Notes: generated from the letters alone by a model not told the origin. DNA of 64,000 nucleotides from Dickeya zeae NCPPB 2538 (GCF_000406165.1 NZ_CM001977.1:1844814-1908813); one strand, 5' to 3'. Shown: positions 1-8,560, counted from the stretch's first letter. Program-made: numbers and translations.

Positions 1-696
1 AAAAGCCGATTTATCGGCGATATCGGCGCCGTTTTGCTCTTTGAGCAAGGCGGTGTTTTTGACAAATGCGGTGGTGGCCAGTTGGGTGGAGTTTGTGCTT
101 TTGTCTGCCGTCGGGGCACTGGGCACGCCAGTCAGTGCAGGGCTGTTGAGCGGTGCATACTGTGGGTGAGGGTTGGCGGCGGTGATATGTGCGTTGAGCT
201 GGCTATCGGCGTACGCTTTTACCTCAATCGCTTTATCGTCAACGTATTGTCGTGTTGCCAGCACGACCGCCGGGTCGATTTTCAGGGTGATGGCGTCAGC
301 GCTATTCACAATCAGGATCATGCGGACGGTTTGCACCCGGCCCGAACCTTCTTGCAACTGCGGTTTATAGGTGTCGGCGCAGTTTGCTACGGCAATCAGG
401 TCGCCGTCGCTGTCATACAGGCCGATTTCGCGAATCCACCAGCCGCCTTCAGTTTCAGGGATAACCTGCTCGGCAATGATTTGGTTCGTGTTTTGGGGAT
501 CGACACTCAGTGCATTGAGCGGCGCACGACGTTTCTCGTTGACCAACTTGGTTTGGGCTGGCGTTGGGGTTGGCAGGCTGCCGCCGCCATCGCCCACGGC
601 CATTTGCGTGATAGCCAGATGGCTACCCAACGCGGTGGCGTTGGCCAACTTCGCCGCGCCGATATTCGTCAGTAAAGCAAAGTATTTTGTACTCAT
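1..696 (-). CDS. H: P2-type tail fibre protein (gpH-like), 3' end outside the window
   Basis: The ATG is at 696 and the reading frame runs open off the left edge, so only about 232 N-terminal residues are visible. The protein starts MSTKYFALLTNIGAAKLA and contains the phage tail-collar fibre pattern, with GGWWIREIGLYDSDGDLIAVAN around residues 90-110. Further on are the fibre repeats ANPHPQYAPLNSPALTG and TQLATTAFV, which are typical of gpH-family fibres. In P2 this protein forms the tail fibre and recognises the host surface. It lies directly downstream of gpI, as in P2, but a terminator-like hairpin sits between the two genes. Family assignment is secure. The C-terminal, receptor-binding half cannot be judged. 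Confidence 0.88.
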   Translation of the reverse strand, partial: MSTKYFALLTNIGAAKLANATALGSHLAITQMAVGDGGGSLPTPTPAQTKLVNEKRRAPLNALSVDPQNTNQIIAEQVIPETEGGWWIREIGLYDSDGDLIAVANCADTYKPQLQEGSGRVQTVRMILIVNSADAITLKIDPAVVLATRQYVDDKAIEVKAYADSQLNAHITAANPHPQYAPLNSPALTGVPSAPTADKSTNSTQLATTAFVKNTALLKEQNGADIADKSAF

Positions 697-884
697 GCAG
701 ATTACTCATACGGTTAACAGGGTAGGATGCCGTTGTGGCATCGGGGATGCTGGGGTGCTGACTGGTGATAGCCAGCCGGCTGAACCCCGGCTGTGATTGC
801 GTCACGGTAGTATGCGAGAGTGTCTGCCAGGCCGCATCTGGTGGGTGTTGGCGCAAGGCGCAGACAACATCGGGGAGGGGGACA

Positions 885-910
885 TAAAAAAAGCCAGCGC
901 AGGCTGGCTT
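885..910 (-). terminator. Rho-independent terminator after gpI
   Basis: A perfect 8-bp stem with a 4-base loop lies at 891-910. Read on the minus strand it is followed by a run of seven T (886-892 on the plus strand are A). It lies about 15 bases beyond the gpI stop codon. It would separate the J-I transcript from gpH, an arrangement not expected in a working P2 tail operon. Confidence 0.75.
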
Positions 911-925
911 GGCGAGGAGCGTGGA

Positions 926-1537
926 TTAACCGCCGACGTTCAGGTCGTCAATCAGATGAATCGCACCACCGGTGAATTCTTCGCCCGAAATACTGATGGT
1001 TTCCGGGAAGTAGGGGTAGATGGTTAACTCGTCACCGCTGTAAGAGCTGGCGCCCAGCGAGACGGTACCTTGCGTATCCAGATTGATATTCAGCCCTAAC
1101 ATCTGACGGCTGACGGGTTTGGCATCGGCAATCAGGCGTTCCAGTTCCTGAAAGGACTCCTCGGTAATGCCCGATTCCTGGATGCCGATATCCAGCCGGA
1201 AGGTGCCGGGAACGTCGCCGGTTTGCCACCACTCTTTGATGCGAATCAGGTAACCCAGCGGTTCAACCACCCGGCGCAGTGCGCCGATAGTGCCCTTATG
1301 CCGATGGATAAAAAACGCATCTTTGATGACTTTTCGTTTGACGGCTTCCGACCAGCTTTCATCCCAGCGATCAACCGACCATGTCCAGGCCAGATAGGGC
1401 AACAGCTCGACCGGGCAGGTGTCGGGATTCCAGATCTGGCGCAGGGGAATCGGCACGTTTTCCACACTGGCGCCAGTCGTCGCGACCGCATGCTCCAGTG
1501 TGGATGAACCGGGGGGAAGCAGGGGGCTTTTATTCAT
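926..1537 (-). CDS. I: Phage baseplate/tail protein gpI
   Basis: This 203-residue protein has the P2 tail protein I pattern: LLPPGSSTLEHAVA near the N-terminus, then PLRQIWNPDTCPVELLPYLA, and HKGTIGALRRVVEPLGY in the middle. gpI is part of the P2 baseplate wedge, with gpW and gpJ. The gene overlaps the end of gpJ by 8 bases, the usual translational coupling in this operon. Its length is close to other gpI-family proteins and it shows no sign of damage. Confidence 0.92.
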   Translation of the reverse strand: MNKSPLLPPGSSTLEHAVATTGASVENVPIPLRQIWNPDTCPVELLPYLAWTWSVDRWDESWSEAVKRKVIKDAFFIHRHKGTIGALRRVVEPLGYLIRIKEWWQTGDVPGTFRLDIGIQESGITEESFQELERLIADAKPVSRQMLGLNINLDTQGTVSLGASSYSGDELTIYPYFPETISISGEEFTGGAIHLIDDLNVGG

Positions 1538-2438
1538 CCGTGCCCCCCAATATCAGGGTGTAGCCAGTGCAATGCGACGCCTGGGTATCATCCAGTACGA
1601 TGTCTGCTGCCGGACTGGCTAACTCTACCCGCTGAACGCCTTCCACATGCAATGCCGCGTAAATGGCAGATCGGCGGATGTCGCGCCCCAGACGGTGCTG
1701 GGTGGTGACGTAACTCTGTAGCTTCTTCTCGGCAGCAGCACGTATCGGTTCGGCTTCCGGTCCGGGGTACAAATACAGCGTGGCATTGATGTCGTAAGGA
1801 ACGATCACCGCCGATTTAACGGTGACCCGATCTGCCACCGGCCTGACATCTTCGGCGTTGAGTGCGGCGTTAACGGTGGCGATGAGCGCGTCGCTGGCGG
1901 TACCGTCATTTTCCCGAGACAGGACCGATACCAGTACCTCGGCAGGACCGGGGCTGATAACCGAAATATCGGCGACCTGGCCGCTGGCGCTGCGTCCATG
2001 AAACTGGTATGCGCCGATGGAACCCGCCACACTCAGGCCTTCATAAGCCTGTTGGATACGCAGGCGAAAATCGGTATCCGACTCCATTACTGCGGCGGTC
2101 GGGGGAACGGTGGTCGCGTCGGCCGGGGTGATCACCAGTCGCGATACGTTAACGTTAGCACCCAACTGATCCAGGTCGTTGCCACGGGAAAACGCCAGCA
2201 TCCCAGCCTGAGCGGCTTCATTGATGCGTTGGCGTAACAGGAGTTCGCGATAGGCGTTTTCCTGCAGCAGTTTTACCAACGGCTCTGACTCCAGGGTCAG
2301 GGTACGTGCAATGGCGGCACGTTCATCGTCACTGTAAAGCGATAACAGCGTTTCCTTGCGCGAGGCGAACAGGGTTTCATAATCCAGCGTTTCCACGACG
2401 CTTGGGGCGGGTAACTGACTTAAATCGATAATGGGCAT
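1530..2438 (-). CDS. J: Phage baseplate assembly protein gpJ
   Basis: The 302-residue protein starts MPIIDLSQLPAPSVVETLDYE and includes NDLDQLGANVNVSRLVI and DFRLRIQQAYEGLSVAGS, the conserved core of P2 gpJ. gpJ is the main wedge protein of the contractile-tail baseplate. The gene lies between W and I in the standard P2 order, 4 bases after the W stop and overlapping I by 8. It is full length and apparently intact. Confidence 0.93.
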   Translation of the reverse strand: MPIIDLSQLPAPSVVETLDYETLFASRKETLLSLYSDDERAAIARTLTLESEPLVKLLQENAYRELLLRQRINEAAQAGMLAFSRGNDLDQLGANVNVSRLVITPADATTVPPTAAVMESDTDFRLRIQQAYEGLSVAGSIGAYQFHGRSASGQVADISVISPGPAEVLVSVLSRENDGTASDALIATVNAALNAEDVRPVADRVTVKSAVIVPYDINATLYLYPGPEAEPIRAAAEKKLQSYVTTQHRLGRDIRRSAIYAALHVEGVQRVELASPAADIVLDDTQASHCTGYTLILGGTDE

Positions 2439-2442
2439 GATC

Positions 2443-2793
2443 TCAGCTCACAGGAATGGTTAACGAAAGGGATGTGCTGTTGCCGGACAACGTGCCGGAA
2501 ATATCCACAATCAACTGGCCGTCGTAGTGGCTTTCCATGGAGATGGACGTCAGCGTCAGGCGGGGTTCCCACTTCAACAGCGCGACATAGCAGGCAGCCT
2601 GAACCTGTAGCTTCAGGGCGGGTGTCTGCGGTTGGTCGATAAGCGTGGACAGCAGCGAGCCATAATCGCGCCGCATGACCCGGCTGCCTTGTGGGGTGGT
2701 CAGAATATCGCGCACGCTCTGGCGCAAATGTTCCAGATCGCTCAGGCTGACGCCGGTGTTGCGATTCATGCCGGTGTACGATGCGCTGGTCAT
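2443..2793 (-). CDS. W: Phage baseplate protein gpW (gp25-like)
   Basis: A 116-residue gp25/gpW-family baseplate protein. The start MTSASYTGMNRNTGVSLS and the segment RDILTTPQGSRVMRRDYGS are diagnostic for this family, whose T4 relative gp25 helps trigger sheath contraction. The start codon overlaps the stop of gpV by 4 bases. It is intact and in the normal P2 position. Confidence 0.93.
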   Translation of the reverse strand: MTSASYTGMNRNTGVSLSDLEHLRQSVRDILTTPQGSRVMRRDYGSLLSTLIDQPQTPALKLQVQAACYVALLKWEPRLTLTSISMESHYDGQLIVDISGTLSGNSTSLSLTIPVS

Positions 2794-3431
2794 AAAGGTC
2801 CTCCTGTTGTGCCGCCGCCACTTTGTACGCCGCCGTGTTGATGGGTATGGACCACCACGCCATTGGAGGAGAAACTGCCCCCTGAATGGGTGACGCTGCC
2901 TGTGATGCTGCCGCCTTGCTGTACTTCGATGGTCTGAGTAATCAGCTTATGCGTACAGACGACTTCCGGAGTATCCAGCGTGATGCGTTCGCTGGCGTTG
3001 ATGGTGACGTTTTTTGTGGTAACGGACACGGATTCTGCCGCAACGACAGTGGCGGTTTTGATGCCGGTGACGGTCAGTGCGCCGTTCGCTGGTTCATATT
3101 CCATCACAGCACCATCGGGAAAACGGATGTGGCAGGCATCCGCAGAAACCGATGGTGCAGGGTGGTTATCGCTATAAATACCCGGTACGACAAAAGCCGT
3201 GTTGAGCTCGCCTCCTATAGCAAGTATGAGTACCTGTTCACCCACCGACGGTGCCCACCATTCGCGGGAACTCCCCGCGCGACGGGACAGCCAGTGGAGC
3301 CATCCGGTGACCATGCCACCGGTCTGCACGCGACAGCGCGCCTGTTGGGTATCAACTTCAGTAACGACGCCGATACGAATCAGGTTACGCAGCGCACGCT
3401 GGATTTCGGAGAGATATTCGTATGTATTCAT
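2790..3431 (-). CDS. V: Phage baseplate spike protein gpV
   Basis: The membrane-piercing spike of P2-type contractile tails. Starting at 3431 (MNTYEYLSEIQRALRNLIR) gives 213 residues, close to the 211 of P2 gpV. An upstream ATG at 3443, preceded by GGGAAG, would add 12 residues. Family features are an OB-fold N-terminus (RCRVQTGGMVTGWLHWLS, WWAPSVGEQVLILAIGGELN) and a glycine/histidine-rich apex at the C-terminus (VVVHTHQHGGVQSGGG), which binds iron in P2. In P2, gene S directly precedes V. Here there is only a non-coding gap. Confidence 0.92.
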   Translation of the reverse strand: MNTYEYLSEIQRALRNLIRIGVVTEVDTQQARCRVQTGGMVTGWLHWLSRRAGSSREWWAPSVGEQVLILAIGGELNTAFVVPGIYSDNHPAPSVSADACHIRFPDGAVMEYEPANGALTVTGIKTATVVAAESVSVTTKNVTINASERITLDTPEVVCTHKLITQTIEVQQGGSITGSVTHSGGSFSSNGVVVHTHQHGGVQSGGGTTGGPL

Positions 3432-3714
3432 GGTGGGAAGCATGCGTCTTCCCAGTGAATGAGACAATTGTCCGCGGTTGTGTGGCTACGGATACCACCG
3501 GTAGTTGCATTATTCGTTGCGAGGTAAACGCTGAATAACATGTCGTGAGTTATCGCTGAATAACCAGGCGTGAGAGATAAGGGAAAATGAATACGAAAAA
3601 AACGCCGATAGAATGGTGATGACAAATTGGAGATAAATAAAATAATAAGAGAGTAATATCCGGAATCACTATATGACAGAGGGGGGATGTGTCTGAGGCA
3701 GAATTGAGATAATA
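3432..3714. other. Non-coding gap where phage genes are missing
   Basis: Between gpV and gpR lie about 340 AT-rich bases with no convincing gene. The open frame there overlaps gpV and has no family signature. In P2 the order is R-S-V, so tail-completion gene S appears deleted. A terminator for gpR lies at the right side of this gap. Confidence 0.5.
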
Positions 3715-3746
3715 GTAAAAAATAGGCCGCTTTCACAACGGCCTTT
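3715..3746 (-). terminator. Rho-independent terminator after gpR
   Basis: Read on the minus strand, a stem AAGGCCG/CGGCCTA encloses a 9-base loop and is followed by TTTTTT. It lies about 26 bases after the gpR stop and would uncouple X-R from the V-W-J-I genes. Confidence 0.75.
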
Positions 3747-3771
3747 ATAGAGATAGTGTTATTTCAAACGA

Positions 3772-4233
3772 TCAGTTGCCTTTCCATTGACTGATCAATT
3801 CCCCAGCGATATAGAGCGCGGTGGGTCGGCTAACCGGTTCAGGCGGCGTAGGTTCCGGTTCGTAATTGACCTGCACGGTCTGGTTTAGTTCGCTGACGCG
3901 ATTGCGTTCTGTCAGGTTAAGACGAATAGACAGCGTGCTGGTATTATCGGCATTATTATCAACGGTGAAACTAATACCCTTATTGCGAATGCTTTCCCGC
4001 GTCAGTAAATCGGGCTGGTTTTGGCGAACCCAAAGTAACAGCGTGACGAAAAGTGTATCGGGGTTATCAGCGAAATTATTCAGCGTCAGCAGCAGCTGAT
4101 AACGGTATTCGAATGACAGAGAGGGTTCCTGCAACGCAGCAATTTCACCTTCCTGGATCCGAAACTGTAATGCATTACTCAATGACGGTAATGCTGTGGT
4201 CAGTGCAAGTCTGAGGCTTTGCGGTTTTTGCAT
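3772..4233 (-). CDS. R: Phage tail completion protein gpR
   Basis: This 153-residue protein resembles P2 gpR: KPQSLRLALTTALPSL at the start, the segment PSLSFEYRYQLLLTLNNFA, and LTERNRV in the C-terminal half. gpR acts in tail completion together with gpS. Here S is not visible, and the lysis genes that separate X from R in P2 are absent as well, so R follows X after only 42 bases. The gene itself looks complete. It is followed by its own terminator. Confidence 0.85.
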   Translation of the reverse strand: MQKPQSLRLALTTALPSLSNALQFRIQEGEIAALQEPSLSFEYRYQLLLTLNNFADNPDTLFVTLLLWVRQNQPDLLTRESIRNKGISFTVDNNADNTSTLSIRLNLTERNRVSELNQTVQVNYEPEPTPPEPVSRPTALYIAGELISQWKGN

Positions 4234-4275
4234 AGTAAGGTTCCTGGTGTGGCGGCGATCGTCAGCGTAGGCTGA

Positions 4276-4479
4276 TTATTCCCAAATATTGATACTTTCC
4301 TGAGAACTGGACACGCTGATATCGGGCAGGGTAATGGCAGTGCCGTGTGGCAGAATGGGGCCAAGATCTGCCAGTCCCGGGTTGGACTGCATGACGGTTT
4401 CAACTACGCCCTGCGTACGGCCGTAATAGCGGTAACAGAGCGCATCCAGCGAGTCGTCCTGATGAGCGTAGACTTTCAT
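4276..4479 (-). CDS. X: Phage tail protein gpX
   Basis: A 67-residue protein, MKVYAHQDDSLDALCYRYYG..., containing a small LysM-like fold (DSLDALCYRYYGRT then GLADLGPILPHGTAITLP), as in P2 gpX. The start at 4479 is chosen because it matches the family N-terminus and has AAGGTG eight bases upstream. The frame also runs further upstream but without resemblance to anything. In P2 the head-completion gene L precedes X. Here the upstream 500 bases are non-coding. Confidence 0.9.
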   Translation of the reverse strand: MKVYAHQDDSLDALCYRYYGRTQGVVETVMQSNPGLADLGPILPHGTAITLPDISVSSSQESINIWE

Positions 4480-4980
4480 GTGACACCTTTGAGTGCAGAT
4501 AAAATAAGGCCGAATAAAACGGGTCGTTTCTGATTCGTTATCCTCCCGAGGATCAGCCTCAACTGCAATGCAGGCGCGGTGTGGTGCTGATAGCACAACA
4601 ACACATAAGCACGCCGTGAATTATTGAAAGGGAAGATCGGGTGTGTTTGGGCGGATATGACAGAACCTATCCCACCAGGCTATTTCCTCCATTATCGCGC
4701 CAGTTGGGATAGGTTCTTAATTTTACCTTGCTGTATAAAACGAAAAAAATATTACCAACGAACAGGTCTGCACTGAGTCAGTTATTACAATTCATGCCAA
4801 AAACGTATATTCCGGGTTTAGTCGGATTGGCCGTTATTATCAAACGGTCTGGATACGAAAAAAAATGTTGCTGTGTATAAGTCTGGCACATTGGCCACAG
4901 AGAAAATCCATTAATTTGCCCGTGCATCTGGTTAAATAACCAGGCGTTTCATGCCGGTCGTTATTATCCATCGCAATCCC
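4480..4980. other. Non-coding stretch replacing the phage head genes
   Basis: About 500 bases between gpX and the small SOS-controlled gene contain no supported gene. In an intact P2-like phage the capsid genes (Q, P, O, N, M, L) would precede X. The stretch contains one long inverted repeat (4662-4717) and otherwise AT-rich sequence. I read it as a deletion scar. Confidence 0.5.
4662..4717. repeat. 13-bp perfect inverted repeat
   Basis: AGAACCTATCCCA (4662-4674) and its exact complement TGGGATAGGTTCT (4705-4717) flank 30 bases. It could be a long-loop hairpin or terminator, or the ends of a tiny mobile element. It sits where the phage capsid genes have been lost. Confidence 0.6.
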
Positions 4981-5202
4981 TCACAACGATTGTTGCTCTA
5001 ACCATGCCTTTAGCTGTTGCCCATCACCACTGCTCTTTAGAAATTGCTGATAATCACTATGAGGGAGCTCGCCGTGAGATAAGTCGGCGATTAGCGACAT
5101 GGCGATTTTCATTTCTTCAGGATTGCATTGTGATATCAAAGACATATCGGCAATTAATCGAATCCTTGACAAGGTCAGCTCTCTGCTTTCAGTCTGTTCC
5201 AC
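4981..5202 (-). CDS. Small prophage protein under a LexA box
   Basis: A 73-residue acidic, helical protein (start GTG at 5202; GAGG five bases upstream decides this start). It begins with MEQTESRELTLSRIRLIAD and has no signal peptide or membrane segment. I do not recognise a named function. A near-perfect LexA box lies 20 bases upstream (5222-5241), between this gene and gpA, so it is very probably SOS-induced. In phage 186 the LexA-controlled tum operon, whose product inactivates the CI repressor, occupies the comparable place beyond gene A. Similarity of position does not prove that this protein is an antirepressor. Tum itself is roughly twice as long. Confidence 0.7.
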   Translation of the reverse strand: MEQTESRELTLSRIRLIADMSLISQCNPEEMKIAMSLIADLSHGELPHSDYQQFLKSSGDGQQLKAWLEQQSL

Positions 5203-5221
5203 GGTACCTCTTCCATTGTGA

Positions 5222-5241
5222 GACTGTATTTATATACAGTA
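5222..5241 (-). promoter_or_regulatory. LexA (SOS) operator
   Basis: The 16-base core CTGTATTTATATACAG (5224-5239) has both CTGT and ACAG half-sites, an AT-only centre and the right spacing. The extended 20-mer ends in the consensus GTA. It lies just upstream of the GTG of the 73-aa gene. Confidence 0.85.
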
Positions 5242-5265
5242 CTTTATTCAGTAATATTCGTCAAC

Positions 5266-7389
5266 TCATAAGTGCAGGACCTGTGTGTCCATGATGCGCT
5301 TTCCATCAACGCCGGATATAGCTTTATTCCTAATTTCATCAATCAGTTGCCCGTCAATGCTTACCCTGGCGCCGCGAACCAGCGCCTCCCGTTCCCAGCG
5401 TGAAAGGTGAAGGCCTTGTTGTCTGAGCCAGGGGCCTAACGACGCCAATTTGTCACGCTGGAAATAGGTTAATCGTGCTGAAGGAACACGAGGAATATCA
5501 CGGCATGACGGTGGGAGTGCGGCGGGTGAAATCCCCTCCCCACAGTTATTGACAGAACTCCAAGGGAGAGCAGGGCGATGCCTGTCGGTTTCGTCGTGGT
5601 GAGCAGTACGATTTTTCGCCACGATACGCCATTCATCTGGTCGGGTGGGGAAGACATGCTCATTGCCGCACTGGACAGAAAAGACACCGACAGTACGAAC
5701 GATCGTTTCATCATAAGCGTTCAGTCGTTCGCTGGCGGCCCTGGCGACGCGAACCGACTGGCATTTTCGGGCAACGTTGGCTCCTCCTTGTGCTTCAATG
5801 TAGGCTGCAAAGTCACCGTGGTCGGCGGCATATCTCACCCGTTCGGCCTGTTCACCCAATGAACCCGCCAGAGAGCGGCTACGAATGCGTCGACATTCAC
5901 GATAGGCACCGACGGTAGGCAGGCCAATAAAATGAAACTGGGGGATGCGCCACAGCGATGCCCATGCAGAGGCGGCGGCCGCCATATCTTTCAATGGCTT
6001 TCCCGTTTCATGGTCTGTTTCATCGTCCAGTGCGTAGCCGTCGATATTTTTGGCAATATATTTGGCGACATACGCTGTGGCACCGCCTTTGTTGATGTGT
6101 TTGCAGTCAAACAAGCGTTGCGCTGCGCCGCTGTTTTCCTGTTGCAGCACATAACGCCGCAGGACATCGACAATCGCCTGACGCTGAGCTCGCTCGCAAT
6201 ACAGCATCAGGTGCCAGTGCGGGGTACCATCATGATGCGGTTCGACGACCCGCAAACCGTAAACGGATAATTTACGGTCTTTGAGTGCCGTACGAATTTT
6301 GCTCCACAGCTTGACCAAATAATGTTGAGTCATTTTGGGCGATGGGCAATCCGGCATCCATCCGGTGTTGGGCAATACCTGGTCGTGATTACGGGTACGG
6401 GTGGGGTGGTAATGCCCAGGGGCCGTTAGCGTGACCAGCATACCGATGTGTTGATGAGCGGTGGCATAACGTTCAATGCCTGCCAGCATCGCCATCAGCT
6501 CCATACGGCGAATACTGGGGTTAGCGATACTGGACATGACTTTATCGATCAGATCCACGCGCTCACCGCTGTGGATATTTTCCAGATCACGGCTTTTTAG
6601 GAAATCGAGTGTCGCCAGTCGGCGGTAGTGACTCTCCTGCCAGGCCTGACGGCTGAGAAATGGCGATGCCGCCCGGCTGACTTCGCCGCTGGCAATCCAT
6701 AACGCTTCACGCCAGCGGGCACGCTGAATTTTTAACTGGCGCTCCCACCAGCGCGGGGTCACCAGCCGCATGATACCGGCGCAGGCTTGTTCTAGCGTAA
6801 GCGTTCCACTCTGGTGGCGATGCCAGTGCGCCGGTGTTACGTTCAGAGCCTGTGCCAGCATCGCCAATTGGCCATAGAGACGCGTTTGTACTTCATCACT
6901 GAATAGCGGCATGTGATGGCTGCCACTGCACGCCTGCAAGTACTGATCGCAACGCGCGTTGTAGGCATCATTCATGTGACCGGCGATACGGCTGGCAAAT
7001 GCAGACAGCACCCGGTCCGGCATGTCCGGCAGTAGGTGGTATTGTTCTGCCTCACTGATGAAGTGCGAAGAACGGCGAGTGTTCATCCGGTAACGGGAAT
7101 TAACGGCGTCGATTCGGGGCCACAGTCGGCGATGAACCACCGCTAACAGGTAGTTAAACGCGGCCTGTAGCCCCTGATGTTGCTTGAGATACTCGAAGCG
7201 TCGCCGAAAGTGATCAGCGAGGAAACGCGGTAACAGCGCCAGTTGATACAAGACTGCCTGCCCCTGTCGCAGGGTATCCGAGGACAGCGTACTGGATTCG
7301 GGCAGAATAGCCGTACGGGGGGTATTCCAGGCATATGCCCAGCGTTGTTCCCCGCTATCGGCACTTTTTTCGCTGTTGTCAGACGTCAT
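5266..7389 (-). CDS. A: P2-type replication endonuclease gpA
   Basis: The 707-residue rolling-circle initiator nicks the phage origin and attaches covalently to the 5' end. The HUH metal-binding motif is visible in GTPHWHLMLYCER. The paired catalytic tyrosines appear as AYVAKYIAKN (Y-x3-Y), the arrangement known from P2 gpA. The N-terminal half (RRRFEYLKQHQGLQAAF, RYRMNTRRSSHFISEAEQY) is also typical. The start ATG overlaps the stop of the preceding 45-codon frame (ATGA). Length is near the P2 protein (761 aa), and both catalytic motifs are intact even though the prophage has lost its capsid genes. Confidence 0.93.
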   Translation of the reverse strand: MTSDNSEKSADSGEQRWAYAWNTPRTAILPESSTLSSDTLRQGQAVLYQLALLPRFLADHFRRRFEYLKQHQGLQAAFNYLLAVVHRRLWPRIDAVNSRYRMNTRRSSHFISEAEQYHLLPDMPDRVLSAFASRIAGHMNDAYNARCDQYLQACSGSHHMPLFSDEVQTRLYGQLAMLAQALNVTPAHWHRHQSGTLTLEQACAGIMRLVTPRWWERQLKIQRARWREALWIASGEVSRAASPFLSRQAWQESHYRRLATLDFLKSRDLENIHSGERVDLIDKVMSSIANPSIRRMELMAMLAGIERYATAHQHIGMLVTLTAPGHYHPTRTRNHDQVLPNTGWMPDCPSPKMTQHYLVKLWSKIRTALKDRKLSVYGLRVVEPHHDGTPHWHLMLYCERAQRQAIVDVLRRYVLQQENSGAAQRLFDCKHINKGGATAYVAKYIAKNIDGYALDDETDHETGKPLKDMAAAASAWASLWRIPQFHFIGLPTVGAYRECRRIRSRSLAGSLGEQAERVRYAADHGDFAAYIEAQGGANVARKCQSVRVARAASERLNAYDETIVRTVGVFSVQCGNEHVFPTRPDEWRIVAKNRTAHHDETDRHRPALPWSSVNNCGEGISPAALPPSCRDIPRVPSARLTYFQRDKLASLGPWLRQQGLHLSRWEREALVRGARVSIDGQLIDEIRNKAISGVDGKRIMDTQVLHL

Positions 7390-7523
7390 AACCAGCCCGC
7401 GTGTTGTTTACCCAATGCATGTTTGCCGAATGATCGGCACAAATCGCCGTACCGTTTCCGGTCTGTCAGTTCGTGAATGTTGTCATCAGGACAGCGGCCG
7501 GTAATGGCGTAGCCGCTGTTCAC
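7386..7523 (-). CDS. Small prophage protein coupled to gpA
   Basis: A 45-codon frame starts with GTG at 7523 behind a good ribosome site (AGGA, five bases before the start) and ends in an ATGA overlap with gpA. The predicted product starts VNSGYAITGRCPDDNIHELT. It overlaps the end of the zinc-finger gene by 38 bases in another frame. No function is recognised. The ribosome site and tight coupling on both sides are the only support. Confidence 0.4.
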   Translation of the reverse strand: MNSGYAITGRCPDDNIHELTDRKRYGDLCRSFGKHALGKQHAGWL

Positions 7524-7710
7524 GGATTTCCTGACAGGATACGCAGCACACCACACCGGGAATCGCCAGCCGACGAGCCTCGGGAATCGGTGCCTCGCAA
7601 TCCTCACAGACTAATGCCGATGGGATGACGGGCGCGGTGCGTGCATGCGCAATTTGTGCATCCAGCAGCAACGCTTGCTGCTCCTGAGAGATGTCCATAC
7701 TGTCTGCCAT
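7486..7710 (-). CDS. TraR/DksA-type zinc-finger protein of P2-like phages
   Basis: A 74-residue protein (MADSMDISQEQQALLLDAQI...) with an N-terminal helix and a C-terminal four-cysteine zinc finger, CEDC...CCVSC. This is the TraR/DksA fold, which binds the RNA polymerase secondary channel. P2-like phages carry such a gene between B and A. The start at 7710 is favoured because it overlaps the upstream stop as ATGA. The family is secure. Whether it modulates transcription here is inferred from the family. Confidence 0.85.
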   Translation of the reverse strand: MADSMDISQEQQALLLDAQIAHARTAPVIPSALVCEDCEAPIPEARRLAIPGVVCCVSCQEIREQRLRHYRPLS

Positions 7711-7925
7711 CAGTGCGCCTCCCACAGCTGGTGCCGCATGTTTTCTGCTTCCTGTTGCAAGAGCGCTACCAGTTCCTGTGCAGATAAATGCTCCTGACAG
7801 GCGTGTTGCGCCAGATTATCCAGATGCTCGCTGTAGCGATGAGCGAGGTCGGTGCGCCAGCTATCCTGTGGGCGGCTACCCGGTGGGATGACGCTTGTGT
7901 AGTGCCTTTTTTGGTTGTTTTTCAT
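7710..7925 (-). CDS. DUF2732-like small P2-phage protein
   Basis: A 71-residue protein starting MKNNQKRHYTSVIPPGSRP, with a helical C-terminal half. The start at 7925 is set by AGGAG eight bases upstream. Small proteins of this type stand between B and the zinc-finger gene in P2-like prophages (annotated DUF2732). The assignment comes from position and general resemblance. No activity is known to me. Confidence 0.6.
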   Translation of the reverse strand: MKNNQKRHYTSVIPPGSRPQDSWRTDLAHRYSEHLDNLAQHACQEHLSAQELVALLQQEAENMRHQLWEAH

Positions 7926-8047
7926 ACATTCTCCTGATAATAAGCCGCAACAAGTCCTGCCAGCCAAAATGGCGGCCTGTCTGGCGGCGGTTGAGTTAAC
8001 GGCGATAGTTTTCTGATGAAATCTGCCGTCAGCGGTAAAAACGGGTG

Positions 8048-8560
8048 CTAGCGAAAATAATGTTCGGGTTTGATACTGGACAGAATGTCGGGGGCATCGC
8101 TAAACAGGCTGTGTAATTCACCGGCAGCGCGAACCAGTGCATCTGTCCATTGGCAATCTGGCTCATCGATACGCCGCAACGGGTGGTTGAATTCCCGCGC
8201 TGTGAGCCCGGCGTGGAAAAACAGTGTGCGGCGCTCGCTCAGGCGTAAGCGGGTAACCAGTGGCAATACATCATTTCTTGCCTTCACGTCCGACCCGCCA
8301 AATGCGTTGCGTAGTTCATTTAACGCACTGACAACCCTTTCTCTTGCCATTTCATCCATTTCATCTAGCAGATAGACACACCAACGTTGGTGCAAGGCAG
8401 CATGAAAACACAGCGTGCGCCGATAGCGTTCCGAAAGCCGTTGGTAAAACAGGCACGTCTGTTCCCAGCGCGAATCAGCAAAATGTTTTCCAAGCAACGC
8501 CCGCAAATTAGGCGGTAGAGCCTGCAGGTGATTGGCGGTAAAGGCATAATGCGGTTTCAT
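8048..8560 (-). CDS. B: Phage replication protein gpB
   Basis: A 170-residue protein with the gpB pattern HLQALPPNLRALLGKHF at the start, and a region (RYRRTLCFHAALHQRW) like P2 gpB, which helps load host DnaB helicase for lagging-strand synthesis. Length matches P2 gpB (166 aa) and the position upstream of the small genes and A is canonical. Its start overlaps the upstream gene by 4 bases. No damage is seen. Confidence 0.8.
   Translation of the reverse strand: MKPHYAFTANHLQALPPNLRALLGKHFADSRWEQTCLFYQRLSERYRRTLCFHAALHQRWCVYLLDEMDEMARERVVSALNELRNAFGGSDVKARNDVLPLVTRLRLSERRTLFFHAGLTAREFNHPLRRIDEPDCQWTDALVRAAGELHSLFSDAPDILSSIKPEHYFR

Noticed and set aside
3428..3736. 102-codon frame upstream of gpV
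   Set aside because: It overlaps the start of gpV, is AT-rich, has no ribosome site and resembles no phage protein.
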